Shown here: positions 23,615 through 32,428 of the stretch, in pieces
Position numbering within the stretch: the stretch's first letter is position 1
Layout: every line of letters begins with the position of its first letter
Origin: an uncultured bacterium
GTDB lineage: Bacteria > Bacillota > Clostridia > Lachnospirales > Lachnospiraceae
DNA length: 64,000 nt
Assembly (NCBI GenBank): GCA_905215155.1
Contig: CAJMPJ010000010.1
Location: 23,524 to 87,523, forward strand
Direction: 5' to 3'
Translations under genes and position numbers: made by a program
Notes under the pieces: generated by a model
What the model was told of the DNA's origin: nothing
The model's input: the letters and a program-made list of their open reading frames with translations, nothing else
Database searches by the model: none

Positions 23615-26038
23615 ATGAAATATTCAAGTATCATTGAGAAAATGACAATTGAAGAAAAAGCAGCCATATTAAGTGGGAAAAATGTATGGCAGTCCCGGAA
23701 TATCGACCGGCTTGGAATCCCTTCCATATTTTGTGCCGATGGTCCTCATGGAATCCGGAAGCAGGCAAAGGAGGGGGATCATCTGGGGTTAAACCCCTCC
23801 CTTCCCGCAACCTGCTTTCCAACCGCTGCCACAGTAGCCAACAGCTGGGACGAAGCCCTGTGTGAGGATATTGGGAATGCCCTGGGCGAGGAAGCGGCCG
23901 CTCAGGGAGTAAATGTATTGTTAGGGCCGGGCCTTAATATCAAAAGAAGTCCCCTGTGCGGAAGAAACTTTGAATATTTCTCCGAGGACCCCTATCAGGC
24001 CGGGAAAATGGCAGCTTCCTATATAAGAGGAATTCAGAACCAGGGAGTCTATGCCTGTCCCAAGCATTTCGCGGTCAACAGCCAGGAATTAAGGCGTATG
24101 GCCATGAATGCCGTGCTGGATGAAAGGACACTCCGGGAAATTTATTTAGAAGGATTTGAGATCGCCGTCAAGGAAGGCGGCGCAAAGTCCATCATGACCA
24201 GCTATAACGAAGTAAATGGGGTTTATGCCAACGAAAACAAACATCTATTGCAGGATATTCTGCGTAAGGAGTGGGGCTTTGACGGCATTGTGATCACGGA
24301 CTGGGGCGGTTCCAATGACCATGTAAAAGGGATCGCAGCCGGATCAAACCTGGAGATGCCTTCCCCCGGCCTGGATTCTGCCAGACAGGTGGTAAAAGCG
24401 GTAGAAGAAGGCAGCCTGTCCATGGAAACGCTGGATGCCTGTGTGGATGACCTCTTAGACGCGGTATTCACTTTAACAAAAGAAAAGGAAGCAAAGCGGC
24501 AATCCTTTGACCAGAAGCGCCATCACGAACTGGCAAGGAAAGCGGCAGAGGAGAGCGTGGTTCTTCTTAAAAACAGCGAAAAGCTCCTCCCGTTAAAACC
24601 AGGCTGCAAGGTGGCTCTGATCGGTGATTTTGCCATAGAACCACGCTATCAGGGGGCAGGTTCCTCTCTGGTAAAGCCCCTTCATTTAGAGACCATGGAA
24701 ACCGAAATTGGGAACTTCCCCTTAAACTGCATCGGAATAGCCAAAGGCTATCTGCGCAGCAAAAGACCCGATGCCGCTTTGGAAAGCCAGGCAAAAGAAC
24801 TGGCAGCCCGGGCCGATGTGGTGCTTTACTGCTTTGGACTTGACGAACTGAGTGAATCAGAGGGAATGGACCGCAGCCATATGAGACTTCCTGAAAACCA
24901 GATTCATCTGCTTCAGTCACTTGCAGAGGTCAATCCCAATATTGTTGGGATCATAAGCGCAGGCTCCGCCATTGAGATGCCATGGCAGAATCTCTGCAAA
25001 GCCATTCTTCACGGCTTTTTAGGCGGAGAGGCAGGGCCGGGGGCCATGCTGCGTGTCTTAACCGGAGTGGTCAATCCTTCCGGGCATTTAAGCGAGACTT
25101 ATCCGATCCGATATGAGGATACTCCTGCATACCAGTATTATCCCAGTGAAGAACGCAACAGCGAGTACCGGGAAGGCATTTATATCGGTTACCGCTATTA
25201 TGATACCGGGAAGATTCCGGTACAGTATCCCTTTGGATATGGACTTTCCTATACCACCTTTGCCTATTCCGATCTTGAGGTATCTGAAAATGGGGTCGAG
25301 TTTACCCTTAAAAACACCGGAGCCTATGACGGAAAAGAAGTCGCCCAGCTTTATATAGGCGGGCCAAGGGAAACGGTATTCCGTCCGGAGAAGGAACTAA
25401 AAGGGTTTGCCAAGGTGTTTTTAAAGGCAGGGGAGAGCAAAAAAGTCACCATCCCCTTTGATGACAAGACCTTCCGCTACTGGAACACAGCAACCGGAAG
25501 ATTTGAAGTAGAAGGCGGGGATTATACGGTATTTATTGGCTCCAGTGCAGCAGATGTGAAGCTGACCCAGACCATACCGGTAAAAGGCACCACCCAGGTG
25601 TTTCCTTATCAGCCGGAAGCACTTCCCTCTTACTATTCGGGAAGCATCAAAAAAGTTCCGGCAAAGGAATTTGAAACACTGCTGGGGCATCCCATACCAG
25701 ACGGAAAATGGAAAAACGAATTAGGGATCAATGATGCCATTTGCCAGATGCATCAGGCAAAAAGTCTGCTGGCAAGACTGGTCTTTAAGATTCTTACCGG
25801 CCTGAAAACAAGGAGCGAAGCAAAGGGGAAACCGAATCTGAATCTTCTGTTTATCTATAACATGCCCTTCCGTGGAATTGCAAAAATGACCGGGGGAGCA
25901 GTCAGCATGGAGATGGCAGAAGGAATGGTCCTGGCAGTCAACGGCCATCTTTTTCGGGGCCTTAAAAAGATCATAGGCGGATATTTCGCCAATGCAAAAG
26001 CAAACCGGGCTTATGAAAAGAAGCTTTCGGGCAAATAG
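23615..26038 (+). CDS. GH3 beta-glycosidase, standard domain order
   Basis: An 807-residue cytosolic GH3 enzyme without a signal peptide. Domain order is normal: catalytic barrel (residues 1-290; FCADGPHGIR, GRNFEYFSEDPY, KHFAVNSQE, nucleophile Asp in GIVITDWGGS), GH3 C-terminal domain (SVVLLKNSEKLLPLK, FGLDELSESEG, GGEAGPGAMLRVL), fibronectin III-like domain (about 545-650), and a further C-terminal extension of about 120 residues (from about 685: LLGHPIPDGKW, MPFRGIAKMTGG), found in some clostridial GH3 enzymes. It releases terminal beta-linked sugars. It is 25 bp after the permuted, extracellular GH3, so the pair may act in sequence outside and inside the cell. Confidence 0.9.
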   Translation: MKYSSIIEKMTIEEKAAILSGKNVWQSRNIDRLGIPSIFCADGPHGIRKQAKEGDHLGLNPSLPATCFPTAATVANSWDEALCEDIGNALGEEAAAQGVNVLLGPGLNIKRSPLCGRNFEYFSEDPYQAGKMAASYIRGIQNQGVYACPKHFAVNSQELRRMAMNAVLDERTLREIYLEGFEIAVKEGGAKSIMTSYNEVNGVYANENKHLLQDILRKEWGFDGIVITDWGGSNDHVKGIAAGSNLEMPSPGLDSARQVVKAVEEGSLSMETLDACVDDLLDAVFTLTKEKEAKRQSFDQKRHHELARKAAEESVVLLKNSEKLLPLKPGCKVALIGDFAIEPRYQGAGSSLVKPLHLETMETEIGNFPLNCIGIAKGYLRSKRPDAALESQAKELAARADVVLYCFGLDELSESEGMDRSHMRLPENQIHLLQSLAEVNPNIVGIISAGSAIEMPWQNLCKAILHGFLGGEAGPGAMLRVLTGVVNPSGHLSETYPIRYEDTPAYQYYPSEERNSEYREGIYIGYRYYDTGKIPVQYPFGYGLSYTTFAYSDLEVSENGVEFTLKNTGAYDGKEVAQLYIGGPRETVFRPEKELKGFAKVFLKAGESKKVTIPFDDKTFRYWNTATGRFEVEGGDYTVFIGSSAADVKLTQTIPVKGTTQVFPYQPEALPSYYSGSIKKVPAKEFETLLGHPIPDGKWKNELGINDAICQMHQAKSLLARLVFKILTGLKTRSEAKGKPNLNLLFIYNMPFRGIAKMTGGAVSMEMAEGMVLAVNGHLFRGLKKIIGGYFANAKANRAYEKKLSGK

Positions 26039-26052
26039 AAGGGAGTGAGGGC

Positions 26053-26646
26053 ATGCTGGCAGGAATAAAAGCCGGGTGGAAGACATTTTCCCATAAACAT
26101 CCGACAGTTGCGCAATTTTTAGTATTTTTTCTTGTATCCAATGGGGTAACCGTATTACAGATGGTTTTAATGCCGGTGTTCCGAAGTCTTTTCGGAATGA
26201 CTTCTCTGGTGGATACGAATTTTCAGATATGGCACATAGGGGCCAATCTGGATGGGACGCCATATTATATCTTTAACTATGCTGCCGGGGAATTGTCCCA
26301 GGGCGGAGGCGGCGGACTCGCCTACTTCCTGGCAGTAGAGATCACAATGGCCATCGCTCAGGTGATCAATTTCTTTCTTCAGAGGAATGTGACCTTTAAG
26401 GCCAGCAACAGTGCCGCAAAGGCTGCTATGTGGTATGTGATAGCCTATATCATTATCACCATAGGCGCCGCTGCCCTGCAGGGTCTTTATAAAGCACCTA
26501 TTTACAACTTATTTATGAACAGTTTTAACATGGGTTCGGGGGGAGAGACAATTGCAGATGTGATCACAATGCTGATTAATTCGGCGATTTCTTTTTGGGT
26601 ATTTTTCCCAATATTTAAGATTATATTTAAAAATGAAACTCATTAG
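26053..26646 (+). CDS. GtrA-like membrane protein
   Basis: A 197-residue protein with four membrane segments (VAQFLVFFLVSNGVTVLQMV, YFLAVEITMAIAQVINFF, AAMWYVIAYIIITIGAAAL, MLINSAISFWVFFPIF, each slightly trimmed). It has the NFFLQRNVTFK loop typical of the GtrA family, and is longer than the usual 120-150 residues by an extra loop after segment 1. GtrA proteins take part in moving lipid-linked sugars across the membrane. It is the last gene of the GH3 operon, 14 bp after the second GH3, and a bidirectional terminator follows. Confidence 0.75.
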   Translation: MLAGIKAGWKTFSHKHPTVAQFLVFFLVSNGVTVLQMVLMPVFRSLFGMTSLVDTNFQIWHIGANLDGTPYYIFNYAAGELSQGGGGGLAYFLAVEITMAIAQVINFFLQRNVTFKASNSAAKAAMWYVIAYIIITIGAAALQGLYKAPIYNLFMNSFNMGSGGETIADVITMLINSAISFWVFFPIFKIIFKNETH

Positions 26647-26670
26647 ACGAAACGTCTGGGAAGAGTTTTT

Positions 26671-26707
26671 AACCGGAGCAAAGCGAAAGCCGTTTGCTCC
26701 GGTTTTT
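26671..26707. terminator. Bidirectional terminator
   Basis: A 12-bp perfect stem AACCGGAGCAAA / TTTGCTCCGGTT with a T-run on the plus strand and a shorter one on the minus strand, between the convergent GtrA-like and kinase genes. Confidence 0.88.
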
Positions 26708-26713
26708 TACATC

Positions 26714-28042
26714 CTACCGGCTGTAATCTTTATCACACGCAGGAATCAGGACCTTTAGGGTGAACCAGTTGTTTTCCGAAGAAACCGTCATGGTTCCCCC
26801 GTATTTCTGTGCGGCCGCCTGAATGCTTTTTAAGCCGTAGCCATGAAACAATTTATTGCTTTTGGTAGTGGAGGGAAGCTTGCTGTCCATCATCACCAGA
26901 GGAATTTCAGAGTAATTCTCGCACTGGATCAAAATAAAGTTATTTTTCCTGGAAACAGATAAAGTGACCACCCGTTTCTCAGGATCTTCAAACTGGGAGA
27001 CACATTCAATGGCATTATCAAGGGCATTGCCGAAGATGGAACAAATATCCTTTACATGGAGAAAGGAGATCAGTTTCCCATCAGCCATACACGTAAAGGA
27101 GATGCCATTCTGGGTACAATAGGTGCTTTTGGTGGTGAGAACCACATCAAGTACCTGATTCCCGGTATTCACTAAGGATTCCTGGGTCAGAATGGCTTTT
27201 TCCATTTCCAATAAGTATTCTTCTCTTTTTTGGGGATCTGATTCTGCCCGGATGGCAATCATGTAGTGCTTTAAGTCGTGGAATTCCCTTCGTAGCAGCT
27301 CCATATTGTCAATGGCCATGCGGTACTGGTCATACTGGCGCTGAAGGACCACATTCATGGCGTGGTTCTCACTGCGCACCCGCAGTTCCTTCCGTCGGTT
27401 CTGCTGGGCAAACAGCATGATCAGCCCTCCAAAATCCACCAGCGTACGGACGTAGAACAGGGAACTGGTGGCACTGGAAAATGGGGTATTAGGCATGACA
27501 AAGCTGATATTGCTCATGAGAAAAGCGCCAAGGCCGATAGAAGCAGTACCAAGAAGTTCCTTTCGCTCCACCTCCATGCCTTCCTCCTTTGAAATATGCT
27601 CTTTCTCCAGATAATAATAGACTGAAAAAATGCACAGATAGGTAATCAGCATAATCCCCACAGAAAGAAGCCGGTTTTCTCTCTGCGCGCTTAACGCCCA
27701 CCAAACATAAAGCTGCCACTGCAGGGAGGCGGCAAATTCCGCAAGAACAAAAGCCCGGACGCATAAGTACAGAGCGTCATAAGCGGATACCTGGCAGGAC
27801 GCATAGATGCAGAAATAAATCATAAAAATAGCAGCCATCATTCCCGGAAACCATAAATACAGCGGAAGCGTTCCGGCAATCAAGTGAAAGATCATAAATA
27901 ATCCGAACATACCGGCGTAAGAGACTGCCAGCTTATACCCCTTCTGCTTTTTTGGCAGCATGAGGATATACAGGAAGCAGGCACTCCATTCTGCAAGAGC
28001 GGTAAAGGGACGGGGAGTATTCATCAGTTCAGCAAAATTCAT
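26714..28042 (-). CDS. GHKL-type sensor histidine kinase (AgrC/VirS-like)
   Basis: A 442-residue membrane kinase. The N-terminal 200 residues contain about six membrane segments, followed by a coiled linker, the phospho-acceptor His in REFHDLKHYMIAIR, and a GHKL ATPase with the N-box GNALDNAIECV and KLFHGYGLKSIQ. In this family the membrane part usually detects a peptide or small molecule. It is translated 4 bp after the LytTR regulator on the same strand and phosphorylates it. No precursor-peptide or AgrB-like gene is seen nearby, so the signal is unknown. Confidence 0.88.
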   Translation of the reverse strand: MNFAELMNTPRPFTALAEWSACFLYILMLPKKQKGYKLAVSYAGMFGLFMIFHLIAGTLPLYLWFPGMMAAIFMIYFCIYASCQVSAYDALYLCVRAFVLAEFAASLQWQLYVWWALSAQRENRLLSVGIMLITYLCIFSVYYYLEKEHISKEEGMEVERKELLGTASIGLGAFLMSNISFVMPNTPFSSATSSLFYVRTLVDFGGLIMLFAQQNRRKELRVRSENHAMNVVLQRQYDQYRMAIDNMELLRREFHDLKHYMIAIRAESDPQKREEYLLEMEKAILTQESLVNTGNQVLDVVLTTKSTYCTQNGISFTCMADGKLISFLHVKDICSIFGNALDNAIECVSQFEDPEKRVVTLSVSRKNNFILIQCENYSEIPLVMMDSKLPSTTKSNKLFHGYGLKSIQAAAQKYGGTMTVSSENNWFTLKVLIPACDKDYSR

Positions 28043-28046
28043 GGCA

Positions 28047-28754
28047 TCAACCTCCCAGGTAATCAGTCAGACCGTCCATAAATGATTTTTTACGGGTTCT
28101 GCTGAACGGTATTTTGTGTCCGGAAAATAACAGCACATAGTTATTTAGAATTCCTGTAACATGCTTGAAGTTTACCAGATAGGCATTGTGGCACTTGGAA
28201 AATCCATGTGGTGTCAGAATCTCCTCCATCCGCTTCATGGGACCGGGGGTGATGTAATCCCCCTTTTCCGTATGGATCAGCAGATGGTGCAGCTGGCTTT
28301 CGATATAATAGACAGAGTCTAAATTGATGCGCATGGTACCGCCATCCACATCAATATTCATATACTGGATTTCCTGCTTTTTTATTGTTTTTCGGACCGC
28401 TTTATTTAAAATCTGGGAAAAGGAAAGATAGGGGACCGGCTTTAACACATAGCCAAGCGCATCCACCATATATCCCTCTACGGCAAACTGGGAGGAGGAG
28501 GTAATGAAAATAAATATGACCTCTTCATCAAATTCCCGTATCTTCTCCGCTGTTTTCATTCCGTTTAAATGCTTCATCTGGATATCCATGAGTATGATGT
28601 CATAGCCGGCCGTATAATCCGATAAAATGTCAAGGCCATCGGAAAATACTTCAACCTGGAAGTTTAAACCGTGTTCGGTTTCGTACCGCTTCAGATAGCT
28701 TCTCAGTGTATATACGTATTCATTTTCGTCTTCTACAATTGCTATTTTAATCAT
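28047..28754 (-). CDS. LytTR-family response regulator
   Basis: A 235-residue regulator with an N-terminal receiver domain (IAIVEDENEY acidic pocket, phospho-acceptor Asp in IILMDIQMKHLNG, Lys in YVLKPV) and a C-terminal LytTR DNA-binding domain (MKRMEEIL, GFSKCHNAYLVNF, IPFSRTRKKSFMDGL). The start is set at ATG 28754 because MIKIAIVEDE is the normal family beginning and GAGGAC precedes it; the frame is open 12 codons further upstream. It works with the adjacent kinase. Targets could include the divergently placed GH3 operon, but nothing in the sequence shows this. Confidence 0.9.
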   Translation of the reverse strand: MIKIAIVEDENEYVYTLRSYLKRYETEHGLNFQVEVFSDGLDILSDYTAGYDIILMDIQMKHLNGMKTAEKIREFDEEVIFIFITSSSQFAVEGYMVDALGYVLKPVPYLSFSQILNKAVRKTIKKQEIQYMNIDVDGGTMRINLDSVYYIESQLHHLLIHTEKGDYITPGPMKRMEEILTPHGFSKCHNAYLVNFKHVTGILNNYVLLFSGHKIPFSRTRKKSFMDGLTDYLGG

Positions 28755-28825
28755 GGCTGGGTCCTCGTCTGGTAGTGAATTTTCATCCATAGTATATCAC
28801 GGCAAAAGTAAAAAACCAAGGCATG

Positions 28826-28860
28826 AAAAAAGCCGGTCTGGAAAATTCCAAACCGGCCTT
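28826..28860 (-). terminator. Terminator of the rubrerythrin operon
   Basis: On the minus strand, AAGGCCGGTTTGGAA / TTCCAGACCGGCTT with a following run of T directly after the rubrerythrin stop codon. Confidence 0.85.
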
Positions 28861-28864
28861 CAAA

Positions 28865-29401
28865 TTAGTAGTTTTCAACTTTTCTTTCAAAATAAGCTTT
28901 CGGGTGAGCACAGACAGGACAGATCTCAGGAGCGTCAACTCCTTCGTGGATGTAACCGCAGTTGCGGCACTTCCAGCCAAGAGGAGCATCTCCTTTAAAG
29001 GTCTTGTCATTCTTTAAGCTTTCAAGGAGCTTTAAGTAACGCTTTTCATGGGCCGCTTCGACTTTTCCCACGAATTCAAATTTGAATGCCAGCTCTTCAA
29101 ATCCTTCTTCTCTGGCTTCTGCTGCCATGCGTTTATACATGTCGGTCCACTCGTAGTTTTCCCCTTCTGCAGCTGCAGCCAGATTTTCCTCCATGGTACC
29201 GATGCCGTGAAGCTCTTTGAACCACATCTTGGCATGTTCCTTTTCCTGATCTGCTGTTTCCAAATATAAGGCGGCCATTTGCTCATAGCCGGCCTTCTTT
29301 GCAGCGGAAGCGAAAAAGGTATATTTGTTTCTTGCCATGGATTCCCCTGCAAAAGCGTCTTTTAAGTTCTGTTCTGTTTTTGTTCCCGCATATTTTGACA
29401 T
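28865..29401 (-). CDS. Rubrerythrin
   Basis: A 178-residue non-heme iron peroxidase. The N-terminal ferritin-like domain has the diiron ligand motifs (FAGESMARNKY, EHAKMWFKEL, HEKRYLKLL), and the C-terminal rubredoxin domain has CRNCGYIHEG and CPVCAHPKAYF. It reduces hydrogen peroxide in anaerobes with electrons from rubredoxin-type partners. It is the last gene of a perR - reverse rubrerythrin - rubrerythrin array on the minus strand. No separate operator is visible in the 45-bp gap before it. Confidence 0.94.
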   Translation of the reverse strand: MSKYAGTKTEQNLKDAFAGESMARNKYTFFASAAKKAGYEQMAALYLETADQEKEHAKMWFKELHGIGTMEENLAAAAEGENYEWTDMYKRMAAEAREEGFEELAFKFEFVGKVEAAHEKRYLKLLESLKNDKTFKGDAPLGWKCRNCGYIHEGVDAPEICPVCAHPKAYFERKVENY

Positions 29402-29446
29402 CTTGAACCCTCCTGTATTTGACTCCTGTTCACAAATGGTCTTAAA

Positions 29447-29989
29447 TTAACCGAAGTATCTCTCTAATAAGCCCTTGAATGCTTTGCCGTGACGGGCCTC
29501 GTCCTTAGCCATCTCATGAACGGTATCATGGATCGCATCTAAATTCAGAGCCTTTGCACGTTTTGCAAGGTCGAATTTACCGGCAGTTGCACCGTTTTCA
29601 GCAGCAACTCTTAATTCAAGGTTCTTCTTTGTACTGGAGGTTACAACCTCACCCAGTAACTCTGCGAACTTGGAAGCATGCTCTGCCTCTTCAAATGCAG
29701 CTTTTTCGTAATATAAGCCGATCTCAGGATATCCTTCTCTGTGGGCAGCTCTTGACATTGCAAGATACATACCAACCTCAGAACATTCGCCTTCAAAGTT
29801 GGCTCTTAAATCCTTCATGATGTCTTCCGGAGAACCCTGAGCAACACCGATTTCATGCTCGCAGGCCCAGGACATATCCTCGTCCTGTAATTTGAACTTT
29901 TCAGAACCAGCTTTACAGATCGGGCAGAATTCCGGAGCTGCCTCTCCTTCATGAACATAACCGCATACAGTACAAACCCATTTCTTCAT
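29447..29989 (-). CDS. Reverse rubrerythrin
   Basis: A 180-residue protein in which the rubredoxin domain comes first ([21 protein letters not shown]) and the ferritin-like diiron domain second ([41 protein letters not shown]). This order defines the reverse rubrerythrins of Clostridia, which act as NADH-dependent peroxidase/oxygen-scavenging partners. A 13-bp palindrome that is repeated before perR lies 55 bp upstream of its start. Confidence 0.92.
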   Translation of the reverse strand: MKKWVCTVCGYVHEGEAAPEFCPICKAGSEKFKLQDEDMSWACEHEIGVAQGSPEDIMKDLRANFEGECSEVGMYLAMSRAAHREGYPEIGLYYEKAAFEEAEHASKFAELLGEVVTSSTKKNLELRVAAENGATAGKFDLAKRAKALNLDAIHDTVHEMAKDEARHGKAFKGLLERYFG

Positions 29990-30043
29990 AATATCATGTC
30001 TCCTTTATTTTTAAATTTATTAACTGCGTGATTAATTAGTAAT

Positions 30044-30056
30044 AGTAATGATTACT
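30044..30056. promoter_or_regulatory. Probable PerR operator upstream of reverse rubrerythrin
   Basis: AGTAATGATTACT is a perfect 6-1-6 palindrome, the architecture of Fur/PerR boxes. A nearly identical copy lies upstream of the Fur-family gene (30524-30536), which argues that this regulator controls both. Confidence 0.65.
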
Positions 30057-30097
30057 GATATTAATTTAGCATATCTTTTCTCTTATGTCAAGTCTTA

Positions 30098-30490
30098 TTA
30101 AGAATTATTTCTCAAACAGTGTCCGCATGTGCCGTAGAAGTAGATTGTGTGACTGTCCACCTGCCCCTCCGCATGTTCCTGGGCCAGCTGGTTGATTTCT
30201 TCCATGGGGGATAACCGCATATCGGAAACCTGCCCGCATGATTTGCAAACAAAGTGATAGTGGGGTGATGTGTCAGCATCAAAGTGATCTGCTCCGTCTC
30301 CACAGGTCAGCTTCTGGATTTCACCCAGTTCAACCAGAAGATTTAGGTTCCGGTAAACGGTGCCAAGGCTGATGTTGGGATATTCTTCGCGGATGGAGGT
30401 GTATAGAGCGTCGGCAGTAGGGTGATCATGCCTTGCCATCAAACAGGCTTTGATGGATTCCCGTTGACGGCTGTACTTTAATGTTTTCAT
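30098..30490 (-). CDS. perR: Fur-family peroxide repressor, PerR-like
   Basis: A 130-residue Fur-family metalloregulator. It has a winged helix (PTADALYTSIREEYPNISLGTVYRNL, in two parts), the metal/oxidation-site region HFDADTSPHYHFVCKSCG, and a second CxxC (GTCGHCLRNN), giving the structural zinc site. His and Asp residues of the PerR sensing site (HFDADTSPHYHF) are present. Its position next to two rubrerythrins and the shared palindromes make PerR much more likely than Fur or Zur. It is probably autoregulated. Confidence 0.88.
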   Translation of the reverse strand: MKTLKYSRQRESIKACLMARHDHPTADALYTSIREEYPNISLGTVYRNLNLLVELGEIQKLTCGDGADHFDADTSPHYHFVCKSCGQVSDMRLSPMEEINQLAQEHAEGQVDSHTIYFYGTCGHCLRNNS

Positions 30491-30523
30491 GGCCGCTCCC
30501 TTTCTATAAACGATAATTATATT

Positions 30524-30536
30524 AGTAATTGTTACT
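30524..30536. promoter_or_regulatory. Probable PerR operator upstream of perR
   Basis: AGTAATTGTTACT (one mismatch to a perfect 6-1-6 palindrome), 34 bp before the perR start on the minus strand. It matches the operator at 30044-30056 at 11 of 13 positions and suggests autoregulation. Confidence 0.6.
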
Positions 30537-30587
30537 ATTTAATAATAGTAGATTCCTATCACTTTGTCAATGTGCAGTTAAAAACCT

Positions 30588-31526
30588 TCAAATATTTTCC
30601 TTGGCGATGCGTATGAACTCCTTGGTGGCCTGGGATAAATATCTGCCTTTGTGGCACCCAAAGGCCAGAACTCCATGGCTTCGGCTGTAGTTTAAGGAAA
30701 AAAAATTCAGTCCTGTTTTTTTCATGATGCCATCTCCGGTACTTGTTTCTCCGGAAACGAACATTCTGGGATAAAATGTGATTCCCATCCCCTTTGCCGC
30801 AAGGGCCAGCACCGTTTCAATGTTTTCTGTCTCAAGAAGGATGTTGGGGCTTAACTGGGCGTCTTCAAAAATTTCATCCGCAATGGTGCGGACCCGGTTT
30901 CCTTTGTGAATAAGCAGGTAAGGGCAGTCCTTTAACAGCAGTATGTCAGGGTTTGATTCAAGCTCCTTTTTTACCTCCTCCTGTTTTCCAGGAAAATAGA
31001 TATTAAGGATCTGGTCCGGGACCACAAGCAGGATCTCTTCTTCGCAAATCGGAACCGTTTCCACGTTCTCAGCCTTAAAGGGCAGAAGGTCGATCATCAA
31101 ATCAATTTCACCATGGATCAAAGAGGAACTAAGCTCCGAGGAATTGCCTTCCACCAGGTGAAGCTCGATGTTGGGGAATTTCTCCCGGTAGGCAGGAAGG
31201 ATGGCGGGAAGCAGAAACCGGCCCCTGGTATGGGAAATGCCGATGGATAACTGTCCGGTGGTGAAATCCTTGATATCCGCCAGTTCCCGGTAGGTCTCAT
31301 CCTTTAAATCCAGAAGCTGTTTGGCGCGGAGCTTTAAGGCCCGGCCCGCATACGTTAAGGTGAGAGGCATGGTACGGTTAAAAAGCTGTACGCCGAATTC
31401 CTTCTCCATATTGGAAATATGGTTGCTTAATGACTGCTGGGAAATATAAAGCCGCTTGGCGGCCCGTGTAATGTTCAGCTCCTCGGCAACTGCAAGAAAG
31501 TACTCAAGATTTAAGAAGTTGATCAT
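30588..31526 (-). CDS. LysR-family transcriptional regulator
   Basis: A 312-residue LysR-type regulator. The N-terminal helix-turn-helix reads LEYFLAVAEELNITRAAKRL then YISQQSLSNHISNMEKEFGV. A helical linker and a two-lobed LysR substrate domain (TGQLSIGISHTRGRFLLPAI, GEIDLMIDLLP) follow. Its start overlaps the stop of the PHP-domain gene by 4 bp, so the two are co-translated. The effector is not readable from the sequence. Confidence 0.92.
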   Translation of the reverse strand: MINFLNLEYFLAVAEELNITRAAKRLYISQQSLSNHISNMEKEFGVQLFNRTMPLTLTYAGRALKLRAKQLLDLKDETYRELADIKDFTTGQLSIGISHTRGRFLLPAILPAYREKFPNIELHLVEGNSSELSSSLIHGEIDLMIDLLPFKAENVETVPICEEEILLVVPDQILNIYFPGKQEEVKKELESNPDILLLKDCPYLLIHKGNRVRTIADEIFEDAQLSPNILLETENIETVLALAAKGMGITFYPRMFVSGETSTGDGIMKKTGLNFFSLNYSRSHGVLAFGCHKGRYLSQATKEFIRIAKENI

Positions 31527-32248
31527 AAATAAGCCTCCAGCTTGGGGATAAAGGGAAGAAGCCGTTTTATAGAACCGTTTACAATCAGTTCCTCCGGAAA
31601 ATCCACTTCCCTGATTAACTCCCAGGCTCTTTCGTGATTGCCCACATCTGATTCCACATGAGCGTCGCTGTTAAGAATGATGCTTGTCTTGTAGTGCCTG
31701 CACCGCTCCAGCAGGATTTTGTAATTATCTTTTGCATTCTGCCGGGTACTGAGCGGATGAAGGGAACTGGAATTTACCTCCAATAGGGTATGGTTCTGTG
31801 CGGCCGCTGCCGCCAGTGTGTCATAATCAATAGGAAAGCGTCCGTCATCGGGGTGACCGATGATGTGGATGAAAGGGTTTTCGACGGCACCCACATAGGC
31901 GCTGGTATTCTGGGAAACGGTCCCGCTTTTGAAGCAGGGTTCATGAAGGCTTGCGATTCCATAGTCCAATCGTTCCAGAAGCCCTTTTCTTAAATCCACC
32001 TTTCCGTTATAATCCAATATATTTAACTCTGATCCCATCAGAATATTGATTCCAAACAGCTTTCGCGGTATTACTTTAAAGTTTAAAAAATAAAACTCAT
32101 GGCAGGTTCCAGGCATTTTTGGAGCATGGTCCGTGGAGCCCAAAAGAGCCAGTCCTTTCTCAGAAGCCGATTTTGCCATTTCATATAACGTATTGTATGC
32201 ATGTCCGCTGGCAATGGTATGGGTATGCATATTCATGATGTCGTTCAT
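31523..32248 (-). CDS. PHP-domain phosphoesterase (YcdX-like)
   Basis: A 241-residue PHP-superfamily hydrolase. Metal-ligand motifs are visible in order: the N-terminal MHTHT, STDHAPKMP, GSELNI, IIGHPDDGRF, and LNSDAHVESDVG. This pattern matches the YcdX/PolX C-terminal-type phosphatases that use three metals. The substrate is unknown; related proteins hydrolyse sugar phosphates or nucleotides. It is the first gene of a two-gene unit with the LysR regulator, which overlaps it. Confidence 0.88.
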   Translation of the reverse strand: MNDIMNMHTHTIASGHAYNTLYEMAKSASEKGLALLGSTDHAPKMPGTCHEFYFLNFKVIPRKLFGINILMGSELNILDYNGKVDLRKGLLERLDYGIASLHEPCFKSGTVSQNTSAYVGAVENPFIHIIGHPDDGRFPIDYDTLAAAAAQNHTLLEVNSSSLHPLSTRQNAKDNYKILLERCRHYKTSIILNSDAHVESDVGNHERAWELIREVDFPEELIVNGSIKRLLPFIPKLEAYL

Positions 32249-32428
32249 TTCCTTGTCCTTTCTCTGTGAGCACCCGGCTGGTGTTTGTCCTTTTGCGGGA
32301 TAAAGCCCATTTAACTCAAATATATCACATTTTTCCTTAGAAAACTATAGAAATATCAAGCAGGATGTGTTAAATATATAGTTAGATTTTACGCAGAAAC
32401 AGGCGTTTTATGAATGGAGGAGGTTCCT

